In this document: piece by piece, positions 44,793 through 54,497 of the stretch
Layout of the letters: each line of letters opens with the position of its first letter
Numbering within the stretch: position 1 is the first letter of the stretch
Made by a program: the position numbers and the translations under genes
The notes under the pieces: generated by a model
Database searches by the model: none
What the model was told of the DNA's origin: nothing
Seen by the model: the letters and a program-made list of their open reading frames with translations, nothing else
Assembly (NCBI GenBank): GCA_014380625.1
Contig: JACMJL010000033.1
Coordinates: 1 to 64,000 of the forward strand
Source: Clostridiaceae bacterium
GTDB taxonomy: Bacteria > Bacillota > Clostridia > Clostridiales > Clostridiaceae
DNA length: 64,000 bases
Direction of reading: 5' to 3'

Positions 44793-45443
44793 TTGACTTT
44801 TGAAAAGTTTATAGAGAAAGAAACAGCAGATTACGGGAAACTTTATGCTGATGTGATTTTCGCCTTAGAGGAGATAGAGGAGTTTGTACCTAGTGAACAG
44901 TTAAGAGAAAGAAAGTTTGTAGAATACTTACCTACATTAAAGGCATATATGGATATTTTGAAAAATACTGAAATTGATAATCATACCAAAGGAGTCTTTG
45001 CAAAGGTTTTTGGTAACAGTGATTCTCAAGCTGCAGTTATTGAAAAATTTAAATCTGAAAATGTGGAAAAGTTTGATCAAATTAGAAGTTGTGTGAATTG
45101 CAAGTGCTTAACATGTTCAAATGAGTGCATTATGGAAGGTTGCAATAGATGTGAGAAGAGTGGACGAGTAGCCAAATGTGATAAGAAGACAACTTGCATA
45201 TATACTTTTACAAATAAAGAACTCCAATTAACAAACAATAAGACTGGTGAAGATAGTTTGTATAATGTTTTGTCTATAGTTCAAGATAAAGAATATAATC
45301 AATTGTTCATAATAATAGAATTAAATAGAGAAAAGTTTGTATTGTATTTTTATCCAGGTATCAGTGAAGATACCTATGGAGAAATATCTGATGTAGAAGA
45401 CTTTAATTTTGCCTTTAGTGCCTATGAACAGGCGGAGCTTTAA
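44793..45443 (+). CDS. Uncharacterised Cys-rich protein of the stress module
   Basis: A 216-residue soluble protein. The middle (about 100-135) holds at least eight cysteines in a metal-binding arrangement: CVNCKCLTCSNEC, then CNRCEKSGRVAKC and a last TTC. The N-terminal part is helical and the C-terminal part looks like beta strands (LFIIIELNREKFVLYFYPG). No family is recognised. It begins at TTG 44793 after TAGGAGATTAGGA. Its place between PspA and the TPR and YceG genes suggests a metal-sensing or scaffold role, which is inference. Confidence 0.6.
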   Translation: MTFEKFIEKETADYGKLYADVIFALEEIEEFVPSEQLRERKFVEYLPTLKAYMDILKNTEIDNHTKGVFAKVFGNSDSQAAVIEKFKSENVEKFDQIRSCVNCKCLTCSNECIMEGCNRCEKSGRVAKCDKKTTCIYTFTNKELQLTNNKTGEDSLYNVLSIVQDKEYNQLFIIIELNREKFVLYFYPGISEDTYGEISDVEDFNFAFSAYEQAEL

Positions 45444-45498
45444 AAATGTTGTTTAATCATTTTCATTAAGGTAAAATGTAGTTAGAGGATGATAAAAA

Positions 45499-46416
45499 AT
45501 GAAAACAAATAAATATATTATAGATAACTACAAGGTGTTAGGTAAAAAATTTTATAGAGAAAGAAATATTGAAAGGGCTTTAGAGTTTTATAATAAGGCA
45601 TATAACTTAATTAAAGGCAAAGAAGATGTTGAACTTCTTTTAGATATGGCTATTATATATGATGAGCTTGATGAGTTTTCTCTGGCAGAAGAGAAATATA
45701 AAGAGGTAATTTCAATTGATAGTAAAGATGCTAGGGCTTATTATGGACTAGGCACAATTTGTGATACAAAGGAAGAAAATGAACAGGCAGCAGAGTTTTA
45801 TGAGAAGGCTATTGAATTAAATCCTGAATATAATAGAGCATATTTTTTTCTTGCAAACGTCTATGAGGCATTAGGTAAAAATGAAAAAGCCATTGAAGCT
45901 TATAGAAAGGTTATTGAACTTGATGATCAGGACTTTTGGGCATATACAAACTTAAGTTGTATTTATGAAGAAATGGGACAATATAAGCTTGCATTAGGCC
46001 TTTTAGAGGAGAGTTTAAGGATAGACTCAGATCAATACCTGGCTCTTTTTAATATGGGTGTGGTTCTAGGGAACTTAGGTAGGGAAGAAGAGGCAATAAA
46101 GTATTATAAAAGAAGTATTCAAGAAAATCTTAACTATCCTTATAGTTATTTGAATCTAGCTGTTATTTATAAGGAAAGAGGTTTTTATGATATAGCTTTA
46201 AAAATAATAACCGGTGGTATTCTTAATAATTCCCAAGAGGGATTCTTGTATTACAATAGAGCTTGCTTTTATGTTCATGAAGGAAAAACACAAGAAGCTT
46301 TAAAGGATTTAGAAACAGCTATTGATTTGTATCCAGATTTCAAGAAATATATAAAAGAGGATGAAGAACTGGATTCATTGAGGAGCTTGGCCAGCTTTAA
46401 AGAGCTTAGTAAATAG
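45499..46416 (+). CDS. Tetratricopeptide repeat protein
   Basis: A 305-residue protein with about eight TPR units from residue 10 to the end. Typical helices such as AEEKYKEVISIDSKDARAYY, AAEFYEKAIELNPEYNRAYF and AIEAYRKVIELDDQDFWAY are plain. It has no signal peptide or enzymatic domain and should act as a protein-binding scaffold in the cytoplasm. It lies between the Cys-rich gene and YceG in the same direction, 83 bases before the latter. Confidence 0.87.
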   Translation: MKTNKYIIDNYKVLGKKFYRERNIERALEFYNKAYNLIKGKEDVELLLDMAIIYDELDEFSLAEEKYKEVISIDSKDARAYYGLGTICDTKEENEQAAEFYEKAIELNPEYNRAYFFLANVYEALGKNEKAIEAYRKVIELDDQDFWAYTNLSCIYEEMGQYKLALGLLEESLRIDSDQYLALFNMGVVLGNLGREEEAIKYYKRSIQENLNYPYSYLNLAVIYKERGFYDIALKIITGGILNNSQEGFLYYNRACFYVHEGKTQEALKDLETAIDLYPDFKKYIKEDEELDSLRSLASFKELSK

Positions 46417-46499
46417 ATTCAAATATTAGACAAATATTAAAGGATTAACTACTAAAATGTAGAATATATACAAGGTAGAATATTTATACGGGTGATTAT

Positions 46500-48914
46500 A
46501 TGATAGCAGCAACAAAATTTCCTATACTTTTAAAAAGCAATAAAGTTTTTAATGATATGTTACTGCCACTTAGAGAACGAAAAACCTCTTTAGATGACAG
46601 TAATAGTTATGTGTTTTTTTGTAGATATATTGGATTAACCACAGAAAATGAATATTATGATAAAATATTAAACTTTCATAGAGAGTTAAGCAAGCTTACG
46701 AATATCTATCTTGTTTTGAAGAATAAAATTGATATTCCCTTAAGTTCAGAAGTAACAGATAAAATAAACAGTTGTATCAGTTCCATAGGAGTAGATAAAC
46801 TAGCTTCAGGAGAAATCATTGATGTTCTTGAACAGAACAATATTTTTTCTGCTTTTTTAGATTCGACTCTAAAAGTCAACGTAAGAGAGGCCTTTAGAGA
46901 AGTAATTTGCTTATTTGTAGCAAATGAAAAACTATCAAATGTTAGCATTGGAATAAACTTTATTATTAAGTTAATGTGTTGGGTTAATAGATATGTTCCA
47001 TCCTTGTTTGATTTTTCTATGACAGTTTATAATCCAAAAGTAATGTATTATGGAGATATAAAAAAACATGAGGGTTACTTTTTAATTTTATTGTCTTTAA
47101 TTGGTTGTGACGTCATCTTCATAAATACTAATTCTGACGAGATTTTTAATGCTATAGATAAAATGAATAGATATTCCTATGTAATTGAAGAACCAAAAAG
47201 AATGGTAGTTAAAGAAATAGAACTTTTGGCAAGCAAGGTGAATATGTCTATAACTAGTGAAAGGAAAACCTCTCCTAAAGTTATTTTAAGGGGTTCAACT
47301 GATATCTTTAATGACCTACTCCTGCCAATTAATCAAAGATTGGATTTTATTGAGAACACTATTTATCCAGTTTTCTTTCAGCGGTATATTGGAGTAGAAG
47401 ATAATAGCAATAATGGGTTGGATATTTATTATAATGCTATATTTAATATAGATAAAAAACTTTGTGGTTTAAAAAATGGGTATGTAAGGTTTGATAGACC
47501 TATTCCTATGATAAGTGGAGAGGAAACGGCTAACATATTAAAGGAGTTACAAGACCCAAACTTTTTTAACTTAAGCCAAAAAGATATTTTTATAAATAAA
47601 CTATTGAACTTAAAAGTCTTTCCAAAATCCAAGGATGAAATTATGAATTTACAAATAAAAAAGGCTTTTAGAGAAATAATTTATTTGTATATAGAACGAG
47701 ATCAAAGCATAAACACCTCTAAATTGCAAAACTTTGTAGTAAAGCTTATTGGCTGGATAAATAGTTATATAAACCTACTTTTTAAAGAGTTAATACAAGA
47801 TGCTAACCCTAAAATATTATATTATGGTGAAATAAAGCAACATGATATATATTTCCTAATATATTTTTTTAAACTAGGTTGTGATGTGATTTATATAAAT
47901 TCAGAGGAGAATTATGAAAAGCTGTTTCAAGATATTGATCCAAGTGACCAGTATTCAACAGTAATAAAGTTAAAGGAACGTTGCAAGTTGCAAGAATTTC
48001 CATTGATGGAGAGACAAGTAAGGAAATCCACTGTTGCATATAATGCCTCTAAGGAAATAGAGCAGGTCATTTATGGTGATGGAGAAACGGGACTTTTTAA
48101 AGCTAGACAGTATGATGAAGGTCAAACTTATTCAGTTGGACTTAAAACTACTTATGATGAACTTAAGATATTATGGAATGAACCTGCTAATATAAGACCA
48201 GAATTTAGAGTGGAAGGTAATACAGTTTATGTTCCAAATTTATTTGCTAAAATAAATGGAGTTTTCGAAAATATAAATGATTACTGGTCAGATTATAAAT
48301 ACTTTACTGTGGCACATAATACTTTTATAGTTAAAGGATTGCCCTTTACAAAAATAATGTATTCAAAACAGGATCTGTTTGCTTCTGCATTTCTTTTTAA
48401 TGACAAGGGGTTAGTGGATGAGAATAAATTATTTAAAAGCTCTTTATATAAAATGGGATATTTAAAAAATTCCCTTCAACATTTTATAGTACATAAAATT
48501 AATGAGTTAATTCTATCCAAGGTCTTTAAAGAAAATTATGATGAAAAATTCAAACTCAAAATCCTTATGACTATTATTAACATGGAGGGTGAAATTCTAA
48601 AGTTACTAGAAAAGTTTGACTTTACTGCAGAAGTTCCTAAGCTAGTTATCTACGATAATACAAAAGAAAATTTTAGTGAGGAAGACATTATTTTAATAGC
48701 CTTCATGAATAAGGTAGGAGCAGACATAGTTATATTTGCACCTACAAATTATAATAATGTAGAAACCTTAATAAGGGATAGCTTATTTGATGTCCATCAA
48801 TTAAAAACTGTGGCATTTGAACTACAAATACCTGAAGTAACTAATATTAGTGAGAAAAGTACTAAATCATCAATCTTTAAATTTTTCGATTTCAAAGGAG
48901 GAAGTAAAAGATGA
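46500..48914 (+). CDS. yceG: YceG family protein of the Ter stress module, triplicated
   Basis: An 804-residue YceG-type protein; in B. subtilis yceG belongs to the yceC-yceH tellurite/stress operon. Three related units are visible. KVMYYGDIKKHEGYFL (about 179), KILYYGEIKQHDIYFL (about 438) and KLVIYDNTKENFSEEDI (about 714) are each followed by a GCDVIFIN or GADIVIFA strand. The first two units also share an opening, LLPLRERKTSL against LLPINQRLDFI. The function is unknown; relatives are proposed to be part of a metabolite-making module. It overlaps telA by four bases (ATGA). Confidence 0.85.
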   Translation: MIAATKFPILLKSNKVFNDMLLPLRERKTSLDDSNSYVFFCRYIGLTTENEYYDKILNFHRELSKLTNIYLVLKNKIDIPLSSEVTDKINSCISSIGVDKLASGEIIDVLEQNNIFSAFLDSTLKVNVREAFREVICLFVANEKLSNVSIGINFIIKLMCWVNRYVPSLFDFSMTVYNPKVMYYGDIKKHEGYFLILLSLIGCDVIFINTNSDEIFNAIDKMNRYSYVIEEPKRMVVKEIELLASKVNMSITSERKTSPKVILRGSTDIFNDLLLPINQRLDFIENTIYPVFFQRYIGVEDNSNNGLDIYYNAIFNIDKKLCGLKNGYVRFDRPIPMISGEETANILKELQDPNFFNLSQKDIFINKLLNLKVFPKSKDEIMNLQIKKAFREIIYLYIERDQSINTSKLQNFVVKLIGWINSYINLLFKELIQDANPKILYYGEIKQHDIYFLIYFFKLGCDVIYINSEENYEKLFQDIDPSDQYSTVIKLKERCKLQEFPLMERQVRKSTVAYNASKEIEQVIYGDGETGLFKARQYDEGQTYSVGLKTTYDELKILWNEPANIRPEFRVEGNTVYVPNLFAKINGVFENINDYWSDYKYFTVAHNTFIVKGLPFTKIMYSKQDLFASAFLFNDKGLVDENKLFKSSLYKMGYLKNSLQHFIVHKINELILSKVFKENYDEKFKLKILMTIINMEGEILKLLEKFDFTAEVPKLVIYDNTKENFSEEDIILIAFMNKVGADIVIFAPTNYNNVETLIRDSLFDVHQLKTVAFELQIPEVTNISEKSTKSSIFKFFDFKGGSKR

Positions 48915-50038
48915 ATTTAACAGGAAATGAATTTCAGCCAAAGGAAGTAAAAACACAAGAGGTAATAATAAAACCTGTAGAAGAATTCAATGTTGTAGAA
49001 CAAAAGGAAAAAATGGCATTAAAGGTTCAGAACTCTCCAGAGGTTATGAGTATTGTTAGGCAAATAGATATCAAAAACATGGATAGCATTATGAAGTTTG
49101 GTAATTCAACAGCAGAAAATATTGCTAAGTTCTCTGATTTGTTGCTTCATCAAATGGAAATTGCAAAGGTTGAGGACTCTGGTACAATGTTGATGCAATT
49201 AAATAAAATAATGGAGAAGTTTGATATAAAGGATTTTAAAGAAAAGGAACCTGGCTTTTTAGAAAAATTATTTAAGAAAGTGAATACCTCTATTGAAGCT
49301 ATATTTAAGAAATATCATACTATGGGAGATGAGGTAGACAAGGTATATGTGACTTTAAAAAGTTATGAAGCTGAGATCTCAACTGCTAATAAAAATTTGG
49401 AAAGTATGTTTGAGAAAAATTTAGAGTATTATGAGGAATTAGAAAGATATATTTATGCTGGAGAATTAGCTCTAGAGGAATTTAATAATAATATAATCCC
49501 AAGTTTAGAGAAGAAAGCAGAAGAATCAGGAGATAGAATAGATCAAATGGAAGTTTCTAACATGTTACAAGTTAAAGAAATGTTTGATCAAAGAATTTAT
49601 GATCTTAAGTTAGCAGAAAATATTGCGCTTCAAACTATGCCTTCTATCAAGACTATACAATATGGTAACTATAATCTTGTAAGAAAGATTAACTCTGCCT
49701 TCATAATTACTTTACCGATATTTAAGCAATGTTTGACTCAATCAATAATGCTAAAGAGGCAGGATATACAGGCCAAGGCTTTATCAGCTCTGGATGAAAA
49801 AACTAATGAATTGCTACTAAGGAACGCTCAAAACACAGCACTTCAGTCAAAAATGACTGCTAAATTAGCATCAGGAAGTTTTGTATCTATTGAGACCTTA
49901 GAGAAATCTTGGCAGACTATAGTAACAGGCATAGAGGAGACAAAGCAAATTCAAAACGAAATGAAACAAAAGAGAGTTGAGGGAAGCCAAAGACTACAGC
50001 AATTAAAAAAGGATTTTGAAGATAGAAAATTACTTTAA
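48911..50038 (+). CDS. telA: TelA/YceH toxic-anion resistance family protein
   Basis: A 375-residue, helix- and coiled-coil-rich cytoplasmic protein of the TelA (YceH) family, found with tellurite resistance. Conserved parts are IAKFSDLLLHQMEIAKVEDSG, the long YITLKSYEAEI-type central helices (VYVTLKSYEAEISTANKNLE) and LQTMPSIKTIQYGNYNLVRKI near residue 245. Its biochemistry is unknown. ATG 48911 overlaps the YceG stop codon, so the two proteins are made together. Confidence 0.9.
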   Translation: MNLTGNEFQPKEVKTQEVIIKPVEEFNVVEQKEKMALKVQNSPEVMSIVRQIDIKNMDSIMKFGNSTAENIAKFSDLLLHQMEIAKVEDSGTMLMQLNKIMEKFDIKDFKEKEPGFLEKLFKKVNTSIEAIFKKYHTMGDEVDKVYVTLKSYEAEISTANKNLESMFEKNLEYYEELERYIYAGELALEEFNNNIIPSLEKKAEESGDRIDQMEVSNMLQVKEMFDQRIYDLKLAENIALQTMPSIKTIQYGNYNLVRKINSAFIITLPIFKQCLTQSIMLKRQDIQAKALSALDEKTNELLLRNAQNTALQSKMTAKLASGSFVSIETLEKSWQTIVTGIEETKQIQNEMKQKRVEGSQRLQQLKKDFEDRKLL

Positions 50039-50121
50039 GTTATAGATTTAAGGGGAAGTTTTAGCTTCTCCTGTTTCATATATTGAATTATTAGACAGAT
50101 GGAAAGGAAAAGGAATTTTAC

Positions 50122-51165
50122 ATGAGATATTTTAATAGCATAAAGAATAAAAATGTTTTTTATAAAGAACCAGAGCATTTCTATTTCAGTTCTGAAAAAG
50201 ATTTGCTTTCTCATGCACTTGGTGCAACAATTTATATGCCTGCTAACAGGGAAAACCTAATGAAAGATGTACTTAACACATCTTCTTGTGCCGTGGTAAT
50301 TTGTTTAGAAGATGCTGTCCCAACTAGTTTAGTTGAAGAAGCAGAGCGAAATTTAAGTGATTTTTTTACTGCAATTGAAAGTAGAGCACGTGAAGATAAA
50401 GACTTTTTAGATGCCTTACCTTTAATATTTATCAGAGTAAGAGATAAAGAGCAACTATTGAGACTCTTGAACAAATCTATGCTTGAAGGACTTTGTGGGC
50501 TGGTAATTCCAAAGTTCAGACCAGTTGAAGGTGAAAAGTATCTAGAAATAATAAGTGAATATAATGAAAGGAATAAAAAACATTTATATGTAATGCCAAT
50601 TCTGGAAACACCAGAAGTTATTTATAAGGAAACTAGAATTGAGGAATTGCTAAGAATTAAGAAAGTTTTAGATAATTATAAGAATCTGATCTTAAATATA
50701 CGTATTGGTGGGACGGATTTTTCAGGAGTTTATGGCCTTAGGAGAAGCTCTGAAGTAACCATATATGATGTAACTGTAATTAATGATTGTATTGGTGATA
50801 TTGTAAATATGTTTAAACGAGATGATTATGTTATTTCTGCTCCTGTAAATGAATATTTTGCTGGCAATTTAGAAGTGTTAATAAAAGAAATTAGTTTAGA
50901 CAAGGCTAATGGACTTTTGGGGAAAACTGCAATACATCCAAAGCAAGTTGGAATTATTAATTCTCTAATGGCTGTTTCTAAGGAGGAGTATTTGGATGCA
51001 GAGGCAATTTTAATTTCTGAAATAGATGGGGTTATAAAAAGTTCTTATTCTAATAAAATGAATGAGGTCAAGCCTCACTTGAAGTGGGCGCAGGAAATCA
51101 AAATACTTTCAAGGATAACGGGGGTTTTAGACGATGGAAAAGACTTTAGAGACGTACTCAAATAG
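50122..51165 (+). CDS. HpcH/HpaI aldolase / citrate-lyase-like enzyme of the Ter module
   Basis: A 347-residue TIM-barrel enzyme related to CitE and HpcH. It has ATIYMPANRENL, AVVICLEDAVP and IRIGGTDFSGVYGLRRSSEV, with KTAIHPKQVGIINSLM closing the barrel. It should cut or form a carbon-carbon bond of a small acid. This type sits in the biosynthetic part of Ter operons with phosphoribosyltransferases and a HAD phosphatase. The next gene starts 32 bases inside it, which indicates close coupling. Confidence 0.85.
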   Translation: MRYFNSIKNKNVFYKEPEHFYFSSEKDLLSHALGATIYMPANRENLMKDVLNTSSCAVVICLEDAVPTSLVEEAERNLSDFFTAIESRAREDKDFLDALPLIFIRVRDKEQLLRLLNKSMLEGLCGLVIPKFRPVEGEKYLEIISEYNERNKKHLYVMPILETPEVIYKETRIEELLRIKKVLDNYKNLILNIRIGGTDFSGVYGLRRSSEVTIYDVTVINDCIGDIVNMFKRDDYVISAPVNEYFAGNLEVLIKEISLDKANGLLGKTAIHPKQVGIINSLMAVSKEEYLDAEAILISEIDGVIKSSYSNKMNEVKPHLKWAQEIKILSRITGVLDDGKDFRDVLK

Positions 51166-52474
51166 TAAGAGAGAATATGTTATTGATAAAAATTTACATA
51201 TTAATTTACATATTAAAAAAAACAGATATAAAATACCAAGTGAGTTTCTTTTTAGCATGGCAGCTAGAAAAAACACTAAAAGGGAGTTTTTATTTGTAAG
51301 TAGAGTTATTGGTAAACATCTACCTATGACACCACTAGCACTTAATCTTATTGGTGGAATTTTAGCAAGAAGTTGGCTAGAAGAACGAGAAAATATACTT
51401 TTAGCGGAAACAAAGGTATTAGTTAATGCTTTTAATTATCTTCAAGGGCTAGAAATCGGACAACCTACAGAAATTTCTAGGATAGAATCAGCCATAGAGA
51501 TCTTAAAAAGTCCAATAAAGCTTACTCATAAGACTCTTTTTATAGGGTTTGCAGAAACTGCAACAGGACTTTCACATGCAGTTTTCAATAGTTTCTCCAA
51601 TTCTACATATATTCACACTACCAGGGAGGATATTAAAGGTATAGAAGCAAGTATTCTATTTCAAGAAGAGCATTCCCATGCTATGGAACATCAGCTTTAT
51701 CCTATTAATACTAATATATTTCAGGAACACGAAGATATAGTGTTAATTGACGATGAACTAACTACAGGAAAAACAGCATTAAACCTTATTAATAAAATTA
51801 AAGGGAAGTCCTTTGGTATAATTTCTGTGCTAGACTTTCGAGAAAAAGAGCAGGAGCTAATTTCTGATAGTTACAATGGCAAAGCTGTGAGGATTTGTTC
51901 TTTAATTAAGGGGACTATCAGACCTAGTAAAACTGGGCAATTAGATTTTGTAGATAAAATGGATGCTGCTTTGATGGATAAAGAGGTTACCTTTAAAGAA
52001 ATCAAGGTGAACAAAGGCAACTTTATTCACGGATATATAATGGAAACAGGAAGATTTGGATGTACTTCAGAAATGCATAGGGAGTTTATGGTAGAGGTAA
52101 AGAATATTGCTGTTGATTTAAAGAAATTAAGGATTGCTGGAAACTGTTTATGCATAGGTACAGAGGAGTTTATTTATATACCTTGTGCTATAAGCAGCGA
52201 AATGGGTAGTGAAATTTATTTTCAATCAACTACTAGAAGTCCTATTTATGTAAGGAATCTTCCTAACTACGGGATAAACACAAAAATTACTTTTAAAACT
52301 TCAGAAGATTTAGAAACTCAAAAGTATATGTATAACATACCTAAGTCATTCTATAAACAAGTATTTATGTTCTCAGAGAAGCCTTTAGAGGAGGATAAAA
52401 AAGAGGAGTTCGCTCAGATATTTAATCATTATAATATTAAGAATGTGGTGTTTGTAAGTTTCCAAGAAAGTTAA
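51134..52474 (+). CDS. OPRT-like phosphoribosyltransferase with TRSP-type C-terminal domain
   Basis: A 446-residue protein. Residues about 90-260 form a phosphoribosyltransferase domain with the PRPP-binding loop VLIDDELTTGKTALNLINK, TLFIGFAETATGLSHAVF and HTTREDI. The C-terminal half (about 280-440) is a separate domain of the TRSP type found only in Ter-linked enzymes. It should move a ribose-phosphate from PRPP to an unknown acceptor. The start at ATG 51134 overlaps the aldolase gene by 32 bases; a GGGGTTTTAGACG segment is the only binding site. Confidence 0.83.
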   Translation: MEKTLETYSNSKREYVIDKNLHINLHIKKNRYKIPSEFLFSMAARKNTKREFLFVSRVIGKHLPMTPLALNLIGGILARSWLEERENILLAETKVLVNAFNYLQGLEIGQPTEISRIESAIEILKSPIKLTHKTLFIGFAETATGLSHAVFNSFSNSTYIHTTREDIKGIEASILFQEEHSHAMEHQLYPINTNIFQEHEDIVLIDDELTTGKTALNLINKIKGKSFGIISVLDFREKEQELISDSYNGKAVRICSLIKGTIRPSKTGQLDFVDKMDAALMDKEVTFKEIKVNKGNFIHGYIMETGRFGCTSEMHREFMVEVKNIAVDLKKLRIAGNCLCIGTEEFIYIPCAISSEMGSEIYFQSTTRSPIYVRNLPNYGINTKITFKTSEDLETQKYMYNIPKSFYKQVFMFSEKPLEEDKKEEFAQIFNHYNIKNVVFVSFQES

Positions 52475-52475
52475 G

Positions 52476-52520
52476 TAAGATAATTTCTCAGATAAACAAA
52501 TCCTGCGGTATTCCGTAGTC
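52476..52520 (+). repeat. Single-ended copy of the TTAAGAT dispersed repeat
   Basis: TAAGATAATTTCTCAGATAA and then ACAAATCCTGCGGTATTCCG match one end of the elements at 21143 and 60071-60160. No matching second end is seen, so it is a fragment or a shorter family member. It lies between the two phosphoribosyltransferase genes. Confidence 0.45.
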
Positions 52521-52555
52521 GGTTATAACTATCCTATAAGAGGAGGCAAGAGTAA

Positions 52556-53644
52556 ATGAATGAAAATATATTATCTGGTAGTTATCCTTTAGAGGATGTT
52601 ACTTTTTTACTAAAGAATATTAATGGATTAATTGAAGAACAAAACAATGATTATAGGGAAAATGCAATTCAAAGTGGAGTTCACTATTCGGAAATGCTTC
52701 CTATAGAGTATCACCCCTCTAGCGAATATATGGATATTTTTCATGAGACCTTAGCGCAGAGTAAGAAAAAATTAGCCCAGCTTACTGCTGTACTAAGCGA
52801 AGAAATAATTAAAAAAAGAGGGGATAAACTAGTGCTGGTTTCCTTGGCTCGCGCTGGTACTCCCATTGGAATTTTAATAAAAAGATACATAAAATATAAG
52901 TATCATATAGATGTTCCTCATTATAGTATCTCCATAGTTCGAGACATAGGGATCGACGAAAATGCTCTTAACTATATATTAAAAACCCATCCAAATAGTC
53001 AGCTACAGTTTATTGATGGGTGGACAGGTAAGGGTGTAATTCAACAAACCTTAATCGAGGCCTGTAATAAGTTTTATGCGGATTACAATATTAAACTTAA
53101 TCCGGATTTAGCGGTATTGTCAGACCCTGCATATTGCACAGATACTTATGCTACTAGAGAAGATTTTTTGATTCCTAGCGCATGTTTGAATTCTACTGTG
53201 TCTGGACTTATTAGTAGAACTGTATACAATAAAAAATTTATAGGTAAAGAAGATTTTCATGGGGCAAAATATTACTCTGAATGGGAAACTTCAGATGTAT
53301 CAAATAATTTTATAGATACAGTAACTGGGGAGTTTGAAGGAGTAGATAAAGCTTATTACTCAGAAAAAGATACTACTAATAATAAGGGACTTAAGGATGT
53401 CAAAAACATACAGAAAATATATGAAATTGATAATATAAATCTTATAAAGCCAGGGGTAGGTGAAACTACTAGAGTATTACTTAGGAGGATTCCTTGGAGA
53501 ATTTTAGTAGATTCCTTAGATAACCCTAACTTAAGACATATCTATAGGCTTGCAGCGGATAGAAAGGTTAAAGTAGAAATATTCAAGGATATGTCTTACT
53601 CCTGTTGTGGCATAATTAAGCCAAAAGGCTTGGGTGATATTTAA
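52556..53644 (+). CDS. StiP-type phosphoribosyltransferase-like protein with Pelota-like domain
   Basis: A 362-residue protein. Residues about 5-255 match the StiP/PRTase_1 family: LVSLARAGTPIGILIKRYIK, DIPHYSISIVRD-type HYSISIVRDIGIDENAL and QFIDGWTGKGVI. Residues about 285-360 (VLLRRIPWRILVDSLDNPN to SCCGIIKPKGLGDI) match the small Pelota-like domain that joins these enzymes. Annotation as a cysteine protease, from an old description, is likely wrong for this type. ATG 52556 follows AGAGGAGGCAAGAGTAA. Its TAA stop overlaps the next ATG. Confidence 0.83.
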   Translation: MNENILSGSYPLEDVTFLLKNINGLIEEQNNDYRENAIQSGVHYSEMLPIEYHPSSEYMDIFHETLAQSKKKLAQLTAVLSEEIIKKRGDKLVLVSLARAGTPIGILIKRYIKYKYHIDVPHYSISIVRDIGIDENALNYILKTHPNSQLQFIDGWTGKGVIQQTLIEACNKFYADYNIKLNPDLAVLSDPAYCTDTYATREDFLIPSACLNSTVSGLISRTVYNKKFIGKEDFHGAKYYSEWETSDVSNNFIDTVTGEFEGVDKAYYSEKDTTNNKGLKDVKNIQKIYEIDNINLIKPGVGETTRVLLRRIPWRILVDSLDNPNLRHIYRLAADRKVKVEIFKDMSYSCCGIIKPKGLGDI

Positions 53645-54438
53645 TGATTTTTGCTTCAGATTTAGATCGTACTCTTATTTATTCTAAGTCCTTTATTAAT
53701 GAAGAAATGAAGGATGTCTTTCCCGTGGAAAAAAAAGATGGAGTAATAATATCTTATATGAGTAAGAACTCCATGGAAATATTAAACCTTTTGAGTAAAA
53801 AAGTTATCTTCATACCTGTAACTACTAGATCTTTAGAACAATTTAATAGGATTACCTTCTTTAAGGATAGTTTAATAAATAAATATGCAGTTGTGGCTAA
53901 CGGTGGAGTATTAATTAAAAATAATGAGATTGATTTAAATTGGCAGAAACTAATACGTAAACAAATGGATGAAATTATTTCACCAGAGGAGTTATTAAAT
54001 AATTTAGGCCGGTTTCTGAAAAATCCTGAGGTAAATTCCTTTAGGTGTTGTGATAAGGTATTTATATATATTGTTTTAAAAACTAATGTTATAGAAGAAG
54101 AATATTTAATTGAATTACAGCTGTTCTGTGGTGACTATGGTTATGGAATGGTTAAGAATGGTCGAAAGATTTATATAATTCCACATTTCATAAATAAATG
54201 GGCACCGCTAAAATATATAATGGAAATGGAGCAAGATGATCAATTAGTAACTGCTGGAGATTCTATTTTAGATTTGCCAATGCTTGAAAATTCTATGTCG
54301 GGTTTTATTCCTGCCCATGGAGAATTAAATATGAAATATGGACAATTACTTTTGGGTAACAATAAAATATTTTGCACAAGTTGCCATGGGATATATTCTA
54401 GTGATGAATTATTAAATAGAATATATAGGATTGTTTAA
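53644..54438 (+). CDS. HAD family phosphatase of the Ter module
   Basis: A 264-residue HAD hydrolase with catalytic DLDRT (nucleophile D6, acid D8), FIPVTTRSLEQF for motif II and AGDSILDLPML for motif IV. The C2-type cap resembles sucrose-phosphatase-like HADs. It should remove a phosphate from the metabolite made by the two upstream phosphoribosyltransferases and the lyase. Its ATG overlaps the upstream stop (TAATG). A hairpin repeat at 54445-54486 ends the operon. Confidence 0.87.
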   Translation: MIFASDLDRTLIYSKSFINEEMKDVFPVEKKDGVIISYMSKNSMEILNLLSKKVIFIPVTTRSLEQFNRITFFKDSLINKYAVVANGGVLIKNNEIDLNWQKLIRKQMDEIISPEELLNNLGRFLKNPEVNSFRCCDKVFIYIVLKTNVIEEEYLIELQLFCGDYGYGMVKNGRKIYIIPHFINKWAPLKYIMEMEQDDQLVTAGDSILDLPMLENSMSGFIPAHGELNMKYGQLLLGNNKIFCTSCHGIYSSDELLNRIYRIV

Positions 54439-54444
54439 ATACAA

Positions 54445-54486
54445 AAGGGACTATCTCAAAATAAAATGATTTTGAGATAGTCCCTT
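54445..54486. terminator. GGGACTRTCTCAAAA hairpin repeat, copy 3 (bidirectional)
   Basis: AAGGGACTATCTCAAAATAA pairs with its inverse ending GAGATAGTCCCTT. It lies between the convergent HAD and terD genes, so it can stop transcription from both sides. Confidence 0.88.
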
Positions 54487-54497
54487 ATTTAAGCTTT

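Noticed and set aside
52556-53644. Cysteine protease (StiP)
   Set aside because: The sequence has phosphoribosyltransferase-like motifs and a Pelota-like end and sits among nucleotide-metabolism genes; no protease motif is seen.
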